From: Candidatus Atribacteria bacterium
GTDB lineage: Bacteria; Atribacterota; Phoenicimicrobiia; Phoenicimicrobiales; Phoenicimicrobiaceae
Length of the DNA: 64,000 nucleotides
NCBI GenBank assembly: GCA_003513845.1
Contig: DOTB01000050.1
Span: 12,364-76,363 of the forward strand
Direction of reading: 5' to 3'
Shown: piece after piece, positions 54,898 to 63,009 of the stretch
Layout of the letters: each line of letters begins with the position of its first letter
Numbering within the stretch: position 1 is the stretch's first letter
Notes under the pieces: model-generated
What the model saw: only the letters and a program-made list of their open reading frames with translations
What the model was told of the DNA's origin: nothing
The model's database searches: none
Translations under genes and position numbers: made by a program

Positions 54898-56229
54898 TCA
54901 TCTATTTTCACTTTTATAAAAAACTACTATCCGTCTAATATTTTCTATATTGCATAAAAGAGCAATTACTAGTAGAACTAAAAGAGATTGATTAGCCATA
55001 GCTCCCAAAAATATAATAAATATCCGGATATCACGACCTACTCTAAAATAGTGCTTTCCTGAAGCAGTTTTTCTCTTCATTAATCCATCATATTTGTCAG
55101 CTGTATAACTGTTCATAAAAGTTCCAATAATAGCCAAAAATCCGATAAATAGATATAATAAATTTCCTCTTAAAAAATATACATTATAAGTTAACCCAAA
55201 AAGAAGGAAGCCATCAGCATAGCGGTCTAAGACTGCATCAAACCATCTGCCAAAATCAGATGTTTGAAACTTTAAGCGGGCAATCTCTCCATCGCAACCA
55301 TCAATGATGGAAGATAGTTGGACTAATATTCCACCAGTTAATAAATTGACATACCCCCCTAAAAAGAAAAAAAAGGCTCCGATCATAGAAAGGATAAAAG
55401 AAAAGAAAGAAATCTGGTTGGGGGTAATATTTTTACTTATTAAGATATATTTAGAAATCCAGGTAGAAATAGGACGATTTATATATCGAGATATAGGACC
55501 ATCAGAAATTTTTTTTAAATTATTCAAAAGGACATTTTCTGCTTTCTTAAAGGCCTTTTCGTCATCCACATCAATCCAGTAACGTCCTTTAATATCAAAG
55601 ACTCTCGCCTTCTCCTTTTGGGCAAGTATTTTAATGCCTGCTGAAAGAGAGGTATCGCCATTGGATGAACTTTCTTCTAAAGCCTCAAATATGGCGGGAG
55701 AACAGAAGAAGATTCCGGTATCATAAGCATTATATTTCCTAATATTTTTCCCAATATTTATAATTTTATGGTCATCGTCAGTCAAGACTTTGGTTACATC
55801 ATCAATATCTATATTCTTATTATTGAGGTTATAGTCTACCGCCAGCATAACTTCACCATCTACAACCTTCTGCTGGAGCAATTCTGACAAGATAGCGCCG
55901 TCAAATATATGGTCACTCATTAATAAAATAAAATTTTCTTCTATTTTTCCTTTTGCCTTAAGAACAGAAAGTCCATTCTCTCTTTCCCAATCATCATTTA
56001 TAAGATGAGTTATTTTAAGATTTTTTTCCTGACCAAACTTATCAAGGTGATTTCTTAATTTTTCTCCATTATATCCTGTTACCACATAAAAATCAGATAA
56101 ACCTGCTTCTCTGGCAGTTAGTATTACTCTCTCAATAAGGGGCAATTCCAAAATGGGAATAAGAGGCTTAGAGTCGCCCCTGCTGGATAATCTGCTTCCT
56201 TCCCCAGCTGCAATAATCAAACATTTCAT
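54898..56229 (-). CDS. Bifunctional CTP:inositol-1-phosphate cytidylyltransferase / di-myo-inositol-phosphate phosphate synthase
   Basis: A 443-residue fusion. The N-terminal nucleotidyltransferase (about 1-235) has AAGEGSRLSSRGDSKPLIP and activates inositol-1-phosphate with CTP. The C-terminal CDP-alcohol phosphotransferase domain has the full D-G-x2-A-R-x8-G-x3-D-x3-D motif (Asp313 to Asp335) and several membrane segments. This architecture is known for the IPCT/DIPPS enzyme of di-myo-inositol-phosphate synthesis, an osmolyte of (hyper)thermophiles. A role in inositol phospholipid synthesis is the main alternative. It lies 2 bp behind ino1. Confidence 0.85.
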   Translation of the reverse strand: MKCLIIAAGEGSRLSSRGDSKPLIPILELPLIERVILTAREAGLSDFYVVTGYNGEKLRNHLDKFGQEKNLKITHLINDDWERENGLSVLKAKGKIEENFILLMSDHIFDGAILSELLQQKVVDGEVMLAVDYNLNNKNIDIDDVTKVLTDDDHKIINIGKNIRKYNAYDTGIFFCSPAIFEALEESSSNGDTSLSAGIKILAQKEKARVFDIKGRYWIDVDDEKAFKKAENVLLNNLKKISDGPISRYINRPISTWISKYILISKNITPNQISFFSFILSMIGAFFFFLGGYVNLLTGGILVQLSSIIDGCDGEIARLKFQTSDFGRWFDAVLDRYADGFLLFGLTYNVYFLRGNLLYLFIGFLAIIGTFMNSYTADKYDGLMKRKTASGKHYFRVGRDIRIFIIFLGAMANQSLLVLLVIALLCNIENIRRIVVFYKSENR

Positions 56230-56231
56230 CT

Positions 56232-57335
56232 CTAATCATCTCTTTCCCCAGCAATGAATTCTTCGGTAAAATTAAAAGCCTCATCATCGGTGAACTGTTT
56301 TGGTGGATGTTTCATAAAATAGGATGAAGGAGAATATAAGACCCCACCTTTACCCCGATCAACAGCAAGTTTACAGCATCTTATAGCATCTATTACCACT
56401 CCAGCAGAGTTAGGAGAATCCTCTACCGAAAGTCTTAACTCTAAATTCATAGGTACATCACCAAAAAGCTTCCCTTCCATCCTTATAAAGCAGATCTTAT
56501 TATCTTTTTGCCAGGGAACATAGTCACTTGGACCTACATGTATATTCTCATCGGCAAGTCTTTCTGCTAACATAGATTGCACTGCCTCCGTCTTTGACTC
56601 TTTTTTAGAAAACAATCTACTGCGGTCAAGCATATTAAGGAAATCTGTATTCCCACCAGTATTAAGCTGGTAGGTTCTCTCTAATTTTACTCCTCTATTC
56701 TTAAATAGAGTAGTTAAGGTCCTATGAACAATAGTGGCTCCTAATTGTGATTTTATATCATCTCCAATAATAGGAATATTTCTTTCTTTGAACTTATTAG
56801 CCCATTCGGGGTTACTGGCGATAAAAACTGGCATATTATTTATAAAGGCAACCCCTGCCTCCAGGGCACACTGGGCATAGAACTTTGCAGCTTTTTCTGA
56901 ACCTACCGGCATATAATTAAGCAATATCTCCGCTCCTGTTTCTTTTAATGTATTTACTATATCTTTTTGAGTAGCCTCTTTTTCTTCAGCCAAGACAAAA
57001 GTTTGTTGGTCGGGGTAATCTTTCATATGATCAGCAAAACCATCTAATATCCTTCCCATTTGCACTTTAACCCCCGTCATAGGGATATCCTCACAAAATA
57101 CTTTAGTACAGTTGGGAGGTGAAAATATTGCTTCCGAAACATCTTTCCCTACTTTTCTTTTGTCAATATCGAAAGCAGCTACTACCTCAATATCATAGGG
57201 CTTATATCCCCCAATATCCCAGTGCATTAAACCAATAGCTTCTCGACTATCCTTGCTTTCGTAATATTTTATACCCTGTATCAAAGAGCTACTACAGTTT
57301 CCTATTCCTGCAATTGCAATTTTAATTTTCCTCAT
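56232..57335 (-). CDS. ino1: myo-Inositol-1-phosphate synthase
   Basis: A 367-residue NAD-dependent enzyme converting glucose-6-phosphate to inositol-1-phosphate. It begins with the Rossmann loop [14 protein letters not shown] and contains [11 protein letters not shown] and [15 protein letters not shown] of the archaeal/actinobacterial type. Its product feeds the cytidylyltransferase encoded 2 bp downstream. An AAGGAGG site precedes the ATG. A 16-bp palindrome lies in the promoter. Confidence 0.95.
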   Translation of the reverse strand: MRKIKIAIAGIGNCSSSLIQGIKYYESKDSREAIGLMHWDIGGYKPYDIEVVAAFDIDKRKVGKDVSEAIFSPPNCTKVFCEDIPMTGVKVQMGRILDGFADHMKDYPDQQTFVLAEEKEATQKDIVNTLKETGAEILLNYMPVGSEKAAKFYAQCALEAGVAFINNMPVFIASNPEWANKFKERNIPIIGDDIKSQLGATIVHRTLTTLFKNRGVKLERTYQLNTGGNTDFLNMLDRSRLFSKKESKTEAVQSMLAERLADENIHVGPSDYVPWQKDNKICFIRMEGKLFGDVPMNLELRLSVEDSPNSAGVVIDAIRCCKLAVDRGKGGVLYSPSSYFMKHPPKQFTDDEAFNFTEEFIAGERDD

Positions 57336-57412
57336 TTTTTATTCCTCCTTATTGCATTTTATTTCTTTTTTATAGTTACATTAATAACTAATTTTGAAAT
57401 GAAAAAAAATCT

Positions 57413-57447
57413 ATTATAAGAATATCATACCTATACGTATAGGTCAA
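57413..57447 (-). promoter_or_regulatory. ino1 promoter with a perfect palindrome in the spacer
   Basis: Minus strand TTGACC (57442-57447), 17 nt, TATTCT (57419-57424); TATAAT lies next to it at 57413-57418. The perfect 16-bp palindrome ACCTATACGTATAGGT (57429-57444) fills most of the spacer and overlaps the -35. This suits a repressor or a MerR-like activator, perhaps responding to heat or salt. Confidence 0.6.
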
Positions 57448-57491
57448 GTAAGTGCCTACTAAAATTTTACACTATCTACCCCAACCAAAAT

Positions 57492-57586
57492 TTGACATAA
57501 AATACTCTTTAGATATAATATGGTTGTCATCCCAGCAAGATCTTGTATTTTGCTGGCCCCCAGTTGCCTGTGCACTCGGGTTTTTT
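57492..57586 (+). ncRNA. Promoter with short two-hairpin RNA ending in a terminator
   Basis: TTGACA (57492-57497), 16 nt, TATAAT (57514-57519) is the strongest plus-strand promoter seen. About 12 nt after it comes hairpin 1 (CCAGCAA 57532-57538 / TTGCTGG 57550-57556). Hairpin 2 follows (CCCAGT 57559-57564 / ACTCGGG 57574-57580) with T6 at 57581-57586. The expected transcript is about 60 nt. It could be a small RNA or an attenuator in front of the NYN gene. Confidence 0.5.
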
Positions 57587-57622
57587 ATTTTATATTCATT
57601 TTAGAGAAGAAAGTCGGTACAT

Positions 57623-57995
57623 ATGGAAAAAGTTATTTTTTTATAGATGGATTTAATCTTTATCATTCAATTGCCAGGGAAAAGCATCTTAATAAATATA
57701 AGTGGATTGACTTATCAGAACTTGCTAAAAATTTTATTAGTAAAAAAGAACCAGTGTTAACATTGCAATTTATCTATTCCAATTGGCCATTCAAGATAGA
57801 TTCGACAAAGCGTATATCATTTCAGCAGATAGCGATTTAATCCACTCCATAGAAAAGGTAAAAATATTATTTCCCCATAAACAAATAGGAGTTATTATCC
57901 CGATAGGAAGGCATACCGAACTTTTAAAACAAAAATGTGATTTTTATATGAAAATAAAAGAAAAACGCTTAAGAATAGTGTGCTACCAGAAATAA
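57623..57995 (+). pseudogene. Broken NYN-domain (PIN-like nuclease, LabA/DUF88) gene
   Basis: The start is ATG at 57623, MEKVIF, which would continue FIDGFNLYHSIAREKHLNKY with one more T in the T7 run at 57635-57641. As it stands this frame hits TAG. The N-terminal part runs to about LTLQFIYSNW and then drops straight into a C-terminal part in another frame: DKAYIISADSDLIHSI and QIGVIIPIGRHTELLKQKCDFYMKIKEK. Both ends are typical NYN nuclease segments. Some 80-100 central residues are missing, so the gene is dead by deletion as well as frameshift. Confidence 0.75.
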
Positions 57996-58700
57996 TACTT
58001 CTTAAAGATAATAAAAAACTATTTTGCTCAGAATCAAGGCATTAAGCCATCTCCCATAATTTTACATCCCCCACCCTTAACCGGCTGTAGCCAACAGATC
58101 TTTTGTAAACAAGTATCTCAGTCCGCATTCTGCCGCTGAAACTATTGTAAAATATAGAACTTACCCCTTAAAAAGTGAAGGGTTTTTGGTAATCTTGTCT
58201 TCCATTAAAACAAGGAAATATGAGATTGCTTTCTCTGCTTTCACCGGGGCAGGGCTTGTTTTACTCGCAATGAATTTAAGACGCACGGAAAATGCTTTTT
58301 AAGGGCTTAAATTTTCAAAAAATAGATAATTTCAATACCCTAATTTTGGGGTATTTTTGCCTTATTAAAATTCTAAAACCCTTATAAATAGCCACTTTTA
58401 GATTTTAAGAGGGGTGATAATTTAGTCAAAAAAGAGTGATTTTCGAGGGGTAAAGTATAGCTCGAGTAAAAATTTTCTCTTATACGCGTTATTTCGCAAT
58501 ATGTTCTTAAAAGCCTTATATTATAAGGGTTTTATGCGCCACTACCACTACAAATCCTTTATTTGCCTTGTTTAGTCAAACCTGCGGGAAGCCTATCCAT
58601 AATATGGCTTGATATTATAATAATAATTTTTCTTATTCCAAAATTCTAAAATAAGAAAAATATTACTTATAAAAGAAAAGAGAAATTAAATTATTTTTGC
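57996..58700. other. Gene-free stretch with decayed DNA
   Basis: About 700 bp without a supportable gene in either direction. It includes CCCCTTAAAAAGTGAAGGGT hairpin-like sequence near 58165 and the CCCTTATAAAT/GGGTTTTATGCGCC pieces that echo 50200-50480. Several short frames are interrupted by stops. Probably relics of former genes. Confidence 0.4.
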
Positions 58701-58702
58701 AC

Positions 58703-58763
58703 TTGACTTATTTATATTTATAATATACAGTATACTTACAAGTATAATACTTTTAAGTATACT
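58703..58763 (+). promoter_or_regulatory. ATPase promoter with repeated operator-like sites
   Basis: TTGACT (58703-58708), 17 nt, TACAGT (58726-58731). Starting at the -10 are AGTATACTT (58729-58737), AAGTATAATACTT and AAGTATACT (58755-58763), the outer two being perfect inverted copies. A similar but diverged arrangement precedes the collapsed duplicate at 60250-60300. Confidence 0.5.
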
Positions 58764-58777
58764 ATTTGGAGGGTATT

Positions 58778-60151
58778 ATGTTTGTCAATAGAATTAAGGA
58801 ATTAAATTACCTGGAAAAATTACAAAAGGAACAAGGTGCCCAGTTTATAATTATCTATGGACGCAGAAGAATTGGTAAGACTGAATTGCTTAGACAATTT
58901 TCTAAAGATAAGAAACACCTCTTTTTTTCCTCGGACCTCTCTTCCGAGCAAGAACAGCTAAAACAGTTTAGTGAAAAGATATTTCAGTTAACTGGAGAAT
59001 CGTTTTTACAAGCCCAACCTTTTAGCTCATGGGAAGCTTTGTTAAGGTATATCTTTGACCATTTAGTTCTAAAAATACCTTTAATTATTATTGATGAATT
59101 CCCCTATTTATGTCTAAGTAATCCTGCCCTCCCTTCTATATTACAGAAAATATGGGATGAAAAAGGGAAAGAAAGTAATATTTTCCTTATTTTGTGTGGC
59201 TCTTATATGAGCTTTATGGAAAAGGAAATCTTAGGAAGTAAAAGTCCTTTGTTTGGCAGGCGTACTGGACAGATTGCCTTACATCCACTGTCGTTTGAAG
59301 ATCTTAATTTATTTCTTCCCCGCTATTCTGAAGAGGAAAAAGTTATTGCTTATAGTATACTCGGTGGTACACCTGCATATCTCCAAAGATTCAATGACCA
59401 TAAAAGTATTGAGCAAAATGTAAAAGAAGAAATTTTAAATAAAAATGGTTTTCTTTTCAGTGAACCCCGTTTTTTATTAATAGAAGAATTACGTGAGCCA
59501 GCTATATATTTCTCCATTTTAAAGGCAATTGCCTTTGGCAGAACACGACTAAATGAAATAGTGCAGGAAACCGGAATTAGCGACAGACATAAGGTTAATA
59601 AATATCTTAGTGTTTTGAGAGAATTACGTATAGTAAAAAGAGAAATACCGATTACAGAAGATAAACCACATAAATCAAGAAAAGGTATTTACCTGATTGC
59701 TGATCCTTTCTTCCGTTTTTGGTTTAGATATGTTTTGCCTAATATGAGTTATCTTGAGGAAGGAGATCTTAATTATGTTTGGAAAGAAAAAATAACACCT
59801 TCCTTAAATAGTTTTACTGGATTTATCTTCGAGGATATATGTTTACAAAGGTTGAAAAATCTAAATAGAAAAAATATGCTTCCTTTTAAAGCCAGAAGTA
59901 TAGGCCGCTGGTGGAACAATAAAGAAGAGATTGATATCGTAGCTTATAATGATCAACAATTATTTATTTTTGGTGAATGTAAATGGAAAAATAAAAAAGT
60001 TGGCCTAAATGAGTTATATGATTTAGAAAGAAAAGCCGATAGTTTTTTTAAGTCAAAGCAAAAATATTTTGCTTTATTTTCTAAATCAGGATTTAGCAAA
60101 GAGTTGATAAATTTGTCCAATCAAAGAAAAGATATTCTTCTTTTTGATTGA
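58778..60151 (+). CDS. AAA+ ATPase of the DUF234/archaeal ATPase type
   Basis: A 457-residue protein. Walker A is GRRRIGKT (28-35) and Walker B is LIIIDEF (Asp106, Glu107). After the ATPase part come a winged-helix-like region (LNEIVQETGISDRHKVNKYL) and a C-terminal PD-(D/E)XK-like fold with EEIDIVAY and FIFGECKW. Genes of this family are common in archaea and thermophilic bacteria, often in several copies, and their role is not settled; a toxin, defence or mobile-element link has been suggested. ATG at 58778 with GGAGGG site. A collapsed copy follows 160 bp downstream. Confidence 0.85.
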   Translation: MFVNRIKELNYLEKLQKEQGAQFIIIYGRRRIGKTELLRQFSKDKKHLFFSSDLSSEQEQLKQFSEKIFQLTGESFLQAQPFSSWEALLRYIFDHLVLKIPLIIIDEFPYLCLSNPALPSILQKIWDEKGKESNIFLILCGSYMSFMEKEILGSKSPLFGRRTGQIALHPLSFEDLNLFLPRYSEEEKVIAYSILGGTPAYLQRFNDHKSIEQNVKEEILNKNGFLFSEPRFLLIEELREPAIYFSILKAIAFGRTRLNEIVQETGISDRHKVNKYLSVLRELRIVKREIPITEDKPHKSRKGIYLIADPFFRFWFRYVLPNMSYLEEGDLNYVWKEKITPSLNSFTGFIFEDICLQRLKNLNRKNMLPFKARSIGRWWNNKEEIDIVAYNDQQLFIFGECKWKNKKVGLNELYDLERKADSFFKSKQKYFALFSKSGFSKELINLSNQRKDILLFD

Positions 60152-60199
60152 TAACAGTAACAGGAGCGATTTTTGTTCCATTATGAGATTACTTCCCTT

Positions 60200-60391
60200 T
60201 ATAAAAGAAGAGAGAAATTGAATTATGTTCGCACTCTTTAACTACTTATACTATATAGTATATTTAAAAGTATAATATAATATTATAAAGTATACTATCT
60301 TGAGGTAACAATGTTTGTCAATAGGATTGAGGAATTAACAAATATTTATCCAGCAAAAGAAAAGATATCCTCTTTTTGATTGATAATAAAG
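60200..60391 (+). pseudogene. Collapsed tandem duplicate of the DUF234-type ATPase gene
   Basis: The leader 60200-60310 resembles 58660-58777, including TATAAAAGAA, GAGAAATT and the AAGTATACTAT sites. ATG at 60311 starts MFVNRIEELTN, copying MFVNRIKELNY of the full gene. After 14 codons the sequence jumps to AAAAGAAAAGATATCCTC, copying the last codons of the full gene, and then TTTTTGATTGATAA. About 1.3 kb of the middle is deleted. This is a duplication followed by an internal deletion. Confidence 0.8.
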
Positions 60392-60512
60392 ATAAAAGTT
60401 GGTCGTATCCCCTAAGATTTCTATTGTTGATGTTTGCAACTAAGGATTTTAATCTATTAAAATAAATTAATTTAGGGTATAATAATTAAAAATATATTTA
60501 AGGGAATATTAT

Positions 60513-61802
60513 ATGAAAACTTTTCATAAAATAATTATTGGTGATTCAAGATATATGAAAGAAGTATCGAACGAATCTGTACATCTTATTATTACTTCTC
60601 CACCTTATTGGCAATTAAAGGATTATGGCAATGGCAAACAAATTGGTTTTGATGATAATTATGAAGATTATATTAACAATCTAAATTTAGTGTGGAATGA
60701 GTGCCATAGAGTTTTACATAAGGGTTGTCGTCTCTGTATTAATATAGGTGATCAATTTGCACGTTCTGTATATTATGGAAGATATAAGGTTATCCCCATA
60801 AGGACAGAGATAATTAAGTTTTGTGAAAGTATAGGCTTTGATTATATGGGTGCTATTATCTGGCAAAAAGTTACTACTTGCAATACTACTGGTGGAGCAA
60901 CTGTAATGGGTTCTTTCCCCTATCCTCGAAATGGAATTCTTAAAATCGATTATGAATTTATTTTGATTTTTAAAAAATATGGTCAAGCCCCAAAAGCAAA
61001 TAAAGAGATGAAAGAAAAGTCAAAATTATCTCAAGAAGAGTGGAATAAATATTTTACTGGACACTGGAATTTCCCCGGGGAAAAACAGGTTAAACATCTA
61101 GCAATGTTCCCTGAAGAGTTACCAAAACGACTTATTAAAATGTTTAGCTTTGTAGGTGATATAATTCTTGATCCTTTCTTAGGAAGTGGAACAACTACTT
61201 TAGCAGCAAAAAATCTTGACAGAAATTCTATCGGATATGAAGTAAATGATTATTTTTTACCAATTATAAAAGAAAAAGTTGGATTAAGACAAGGGACGAT
61301 TTTTGAAGATAAGATATTTGAAATAATCAAACAAGAAACAGTAAATATAAATTTTAAGGAAAAGATAAAAAAAATGCCCTATATTTTTCGTGACCCCATA
61401 AAATTTGACAAAAAAGTTGATCCACGAAAATTAAACTTTGGTTCAAAGATAGATAATTCTTGTTCTAAAAGAGAGGCATATTATATTGTAAAAGAAGTAA
61501 TTTCACCAAAGATCTTAGTCTTGAATAATGGATTAAAAATTAGATTATTAGGAATAAAAGAAAAAAACGAAAAAAATGGAGGAGCAATTCGATTTCTAAA
61601 AGAGAAAGTTATTGGGCAAAAGGTATTTATGAGGTTTGATAATGTAAAATATGATGAAGAAAACAATTTGCTATGTTATCTTTATTTATCTAATAAAACA
61701 TTTTTAAATGCACATTTGATTAAAAGTGGTTTAGTTGATGTAGATATGAAATTTGACTATAAGTATAAATCAAAATTTTTATCAAAAAGGATGGTGAAAT
61801 AG
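60513..61802 (+). CDS. DNA methyltransferase with C-terminal SNase-like domain
   Basis: A 429-residue protein. Residues 1-260 are a beta-type amino-methyltransferase: TSPPYW (28-33) comes before DPFLGSGTT (220-228), as in N4-cytosine enzymes. Residues about 322-425 resemble a staphylococcal-nuclease (thermonuclease) fold: VISPKILVLNNGLKIRLLGI, then AIRFLKEKVIGQKVFMRFD, LLCYLYLSNKTFLNAHLIKSGLVDV. The first catalytic Arg (344) is kept, but the second (normally before L-x-YV) is replaced, so the tail may only bind DNA. It pairs with the MjaI-like nuclease, whose GTG start overlaps its stop by 1 bp. Confidence 0.85.
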   Translation: MKTFHKIIIGDSRYMKEVSNESVHLIITSPPYWQLKDYGNGKQIGFDDNYEDYINNLNLVWNECHRVLHKGCRLCINIGDQFARSVYYGRYKVIPIRTEIIKFCESIGFDYMGAIIWQKVTTCNTTGGATVMGSFPYPRNGILKIDYEFILIFKKYGQAPKANKEMKEKSKLSQEEWNKYFTGHWNFPGEKQVKHLAMFPEELPKRLIKMFSFVGDIILDPFLGSGTTTLAAKNLDRNSIGYEVNDYFLPIIKEKVGLRQGTIFEDKIFEIIKQETVNINFKEKIKKMPYIFRDPIKFDKKVDPRKLNFGSKIDNSCSKREAYYIVKEVISPKILVLNNGLKIRLLGIKEKNEKNGGAIRFLKEKVIGQKVFMRFDNVKYDEENNLLCYLYLSNKTFLNAHLIKSGLVDVDMKFDYKYKSKFLSKRMVK

Positions 61803-62431
61803 TGCCAAAGGAGTGGATATTAAATCAAGCAAATATGAGATGGGGATTAACCAAGAAAAATAGAGTAGGACCAGTTTCAGAATTAATAAGAAAATGTTCT
61901 CCTAAATCTATAAAAGAGTGGGAGAGTTATTATTTCAAAAATGTCTATCCCAAACAGCATTTAGAAGAATTAGGCAGAAGACTATTTATAAAAATAACTG
62001 AAGTCTGTCAGGCTGAAATAGAAAGTATAGAAGAAGAGGATTGCATTAATTTTATTGTTAATCTGGTTATTAATCGGACATATGACGGTTATAAATCAGA
62101 AATTCAAACTATCTATGGACAATTGCAAGAGGCTTTGGGTGTTAAGGTTGAACCTGCACCAGATGAATGGGATAGAGGATACAATGTGGACTTTTTCATC
62201 AAAGTAAAGGATCGATATATTGGCCTACAGATTAAACCTGCAGGTTATGCTTATATTCCTCAAATTATTAATGAATTGGAATTCCAAAAAAAGACCCATA
62301 AAAAATTTACCGACAGATATGGTGGGAAAGTATTTTATGTCATTTCAGTGAAGGAAGGCAAAAAGAAAATAATATTTAATCCCGAAGTAATTGAAGAGAT
62401 CAGGGATGAAATTGAGAGATTAATGAAATAA
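61802..62431 (+). CDS. MjaI-family type II restriction endonuclease
   Basis: A 209-residue nuclease. I recognise the MjaI family (CTAG-type in the namesake) from RVGPVSELIRKCSPKSIKEWE, DCINFIVNLVINRTYDGYKSE and PAPDEWDRGYNVDFFIKVKD. The active site is probably Asp130 with Gln143-x-Lys145 (NVDFF...LQIKP), a PD-(D/E/Q)XK variant. GTG start at 61802 follows AAGGATGG. It is translationally coupled to the methyltransferase, and both are intact, so this is likely a working R-M system. Confidence 0.85.
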   Translation: MPKEWILNQANMRWGLTKKNRVGPVSELIRKCSPKSIKEWESYYFKNVYPKQHLEELGRRLFIKITEVCQAEIESIEEEDCINFIVNLVINRTYDGYKSEIQTIYGQLQEALGVKVEPAPDEWDRGYNVDFFIKVKDRYIGLQIKPAGYAYIPQIINELEFQKKTHKKFTDRYGGKVFYVISVKEGKKKIIFNPEVIEEIRDEIERLMK

Positions 62432-62492
62432 AGAAAATTAAAAATAAATAATATAATTAATGGTCAATTAAGATATAAAAAATAGGCATCTT

Positions 62493-62999
62493 TTATTTTC
62501 TTAGTTTTGGGTCTAAGATATCCCTCAACCCATCTCAAAACATATTAATCCCTAATACACAGATGGCTATAGTTAAACCTGAAGAAAAACTTATCCAGGG
62601 AGCTCTATGGAGAAAGACTTTTCCCCCTCACTTAGAATATTCCCCCAGCTGGGAATTTCGGGCGGTATACCTACACCTAAAAACCAAGGCTTGCTTCAGA
62701 TAATAAAGATATTCGTGAACCAAAAATAACTCTACTAAAAAGGTCTCTACCAAAACGGTATGCTCCAAATATATGGTCCTTATCTGGGTTCTGCAATCTA
62801 ACACCGGACTCCATATCTCCCGGATCATAAGGCGCTATTAAGGGAGCGATAATGGCGATAATAACTAACAAACAAAGAACAATTACTCCAAACACAACTG
62901 CTGCATTTCGGTAGAAAATTTTAAACCGTGAAAAAATATTTTCTTTGCCATTTTTTTTATAGTGTTTACATTATTTTCTAATGAAATTAAATCTGCCAT
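62493..62999 (-). pseudogene. Decayed oligopeptide/dipeptide ABC permease (DppC-type)
   Basis: The gene would start at ATG 62999 ([10 protein letters not shown]). It shifts frame in a T6 run at about 62937-62942 and resumes with [21 protein letters not shown] and [17 protein letters not shown]. From there it jumps to SEASLGF near the C-terminus, so the central permease core is deleted. A second homopolymer shift precedes [20 protein letters not shown] further lesion and an in-frame TGA follow before DGLRDILDPKLRK at the stop (62493-62495). At least four lesions make it a true pseudogene. Confidence 0.8.
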
Positions 63000-63009
63000 T
63001 TAGCACCTC

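Noticed and set aside
57520..57622. Upstream ATG at 57520 as the true start of the NYN gene
   Set aside because: It lies on top of the expected transcription start, runs through two hairpins and a T6 tract and gives a non-conserved leader. The ATG at 57623 gives the family N-terminus once one T is restored.
50947..62431. Prophage or integrated plasmid
   Set aside because: Two R-M systems and broken genes suggest an accessory zone, but there is no integrase, terminase, replication or capsid gene, no tRNA and no flanking att-like repeat.
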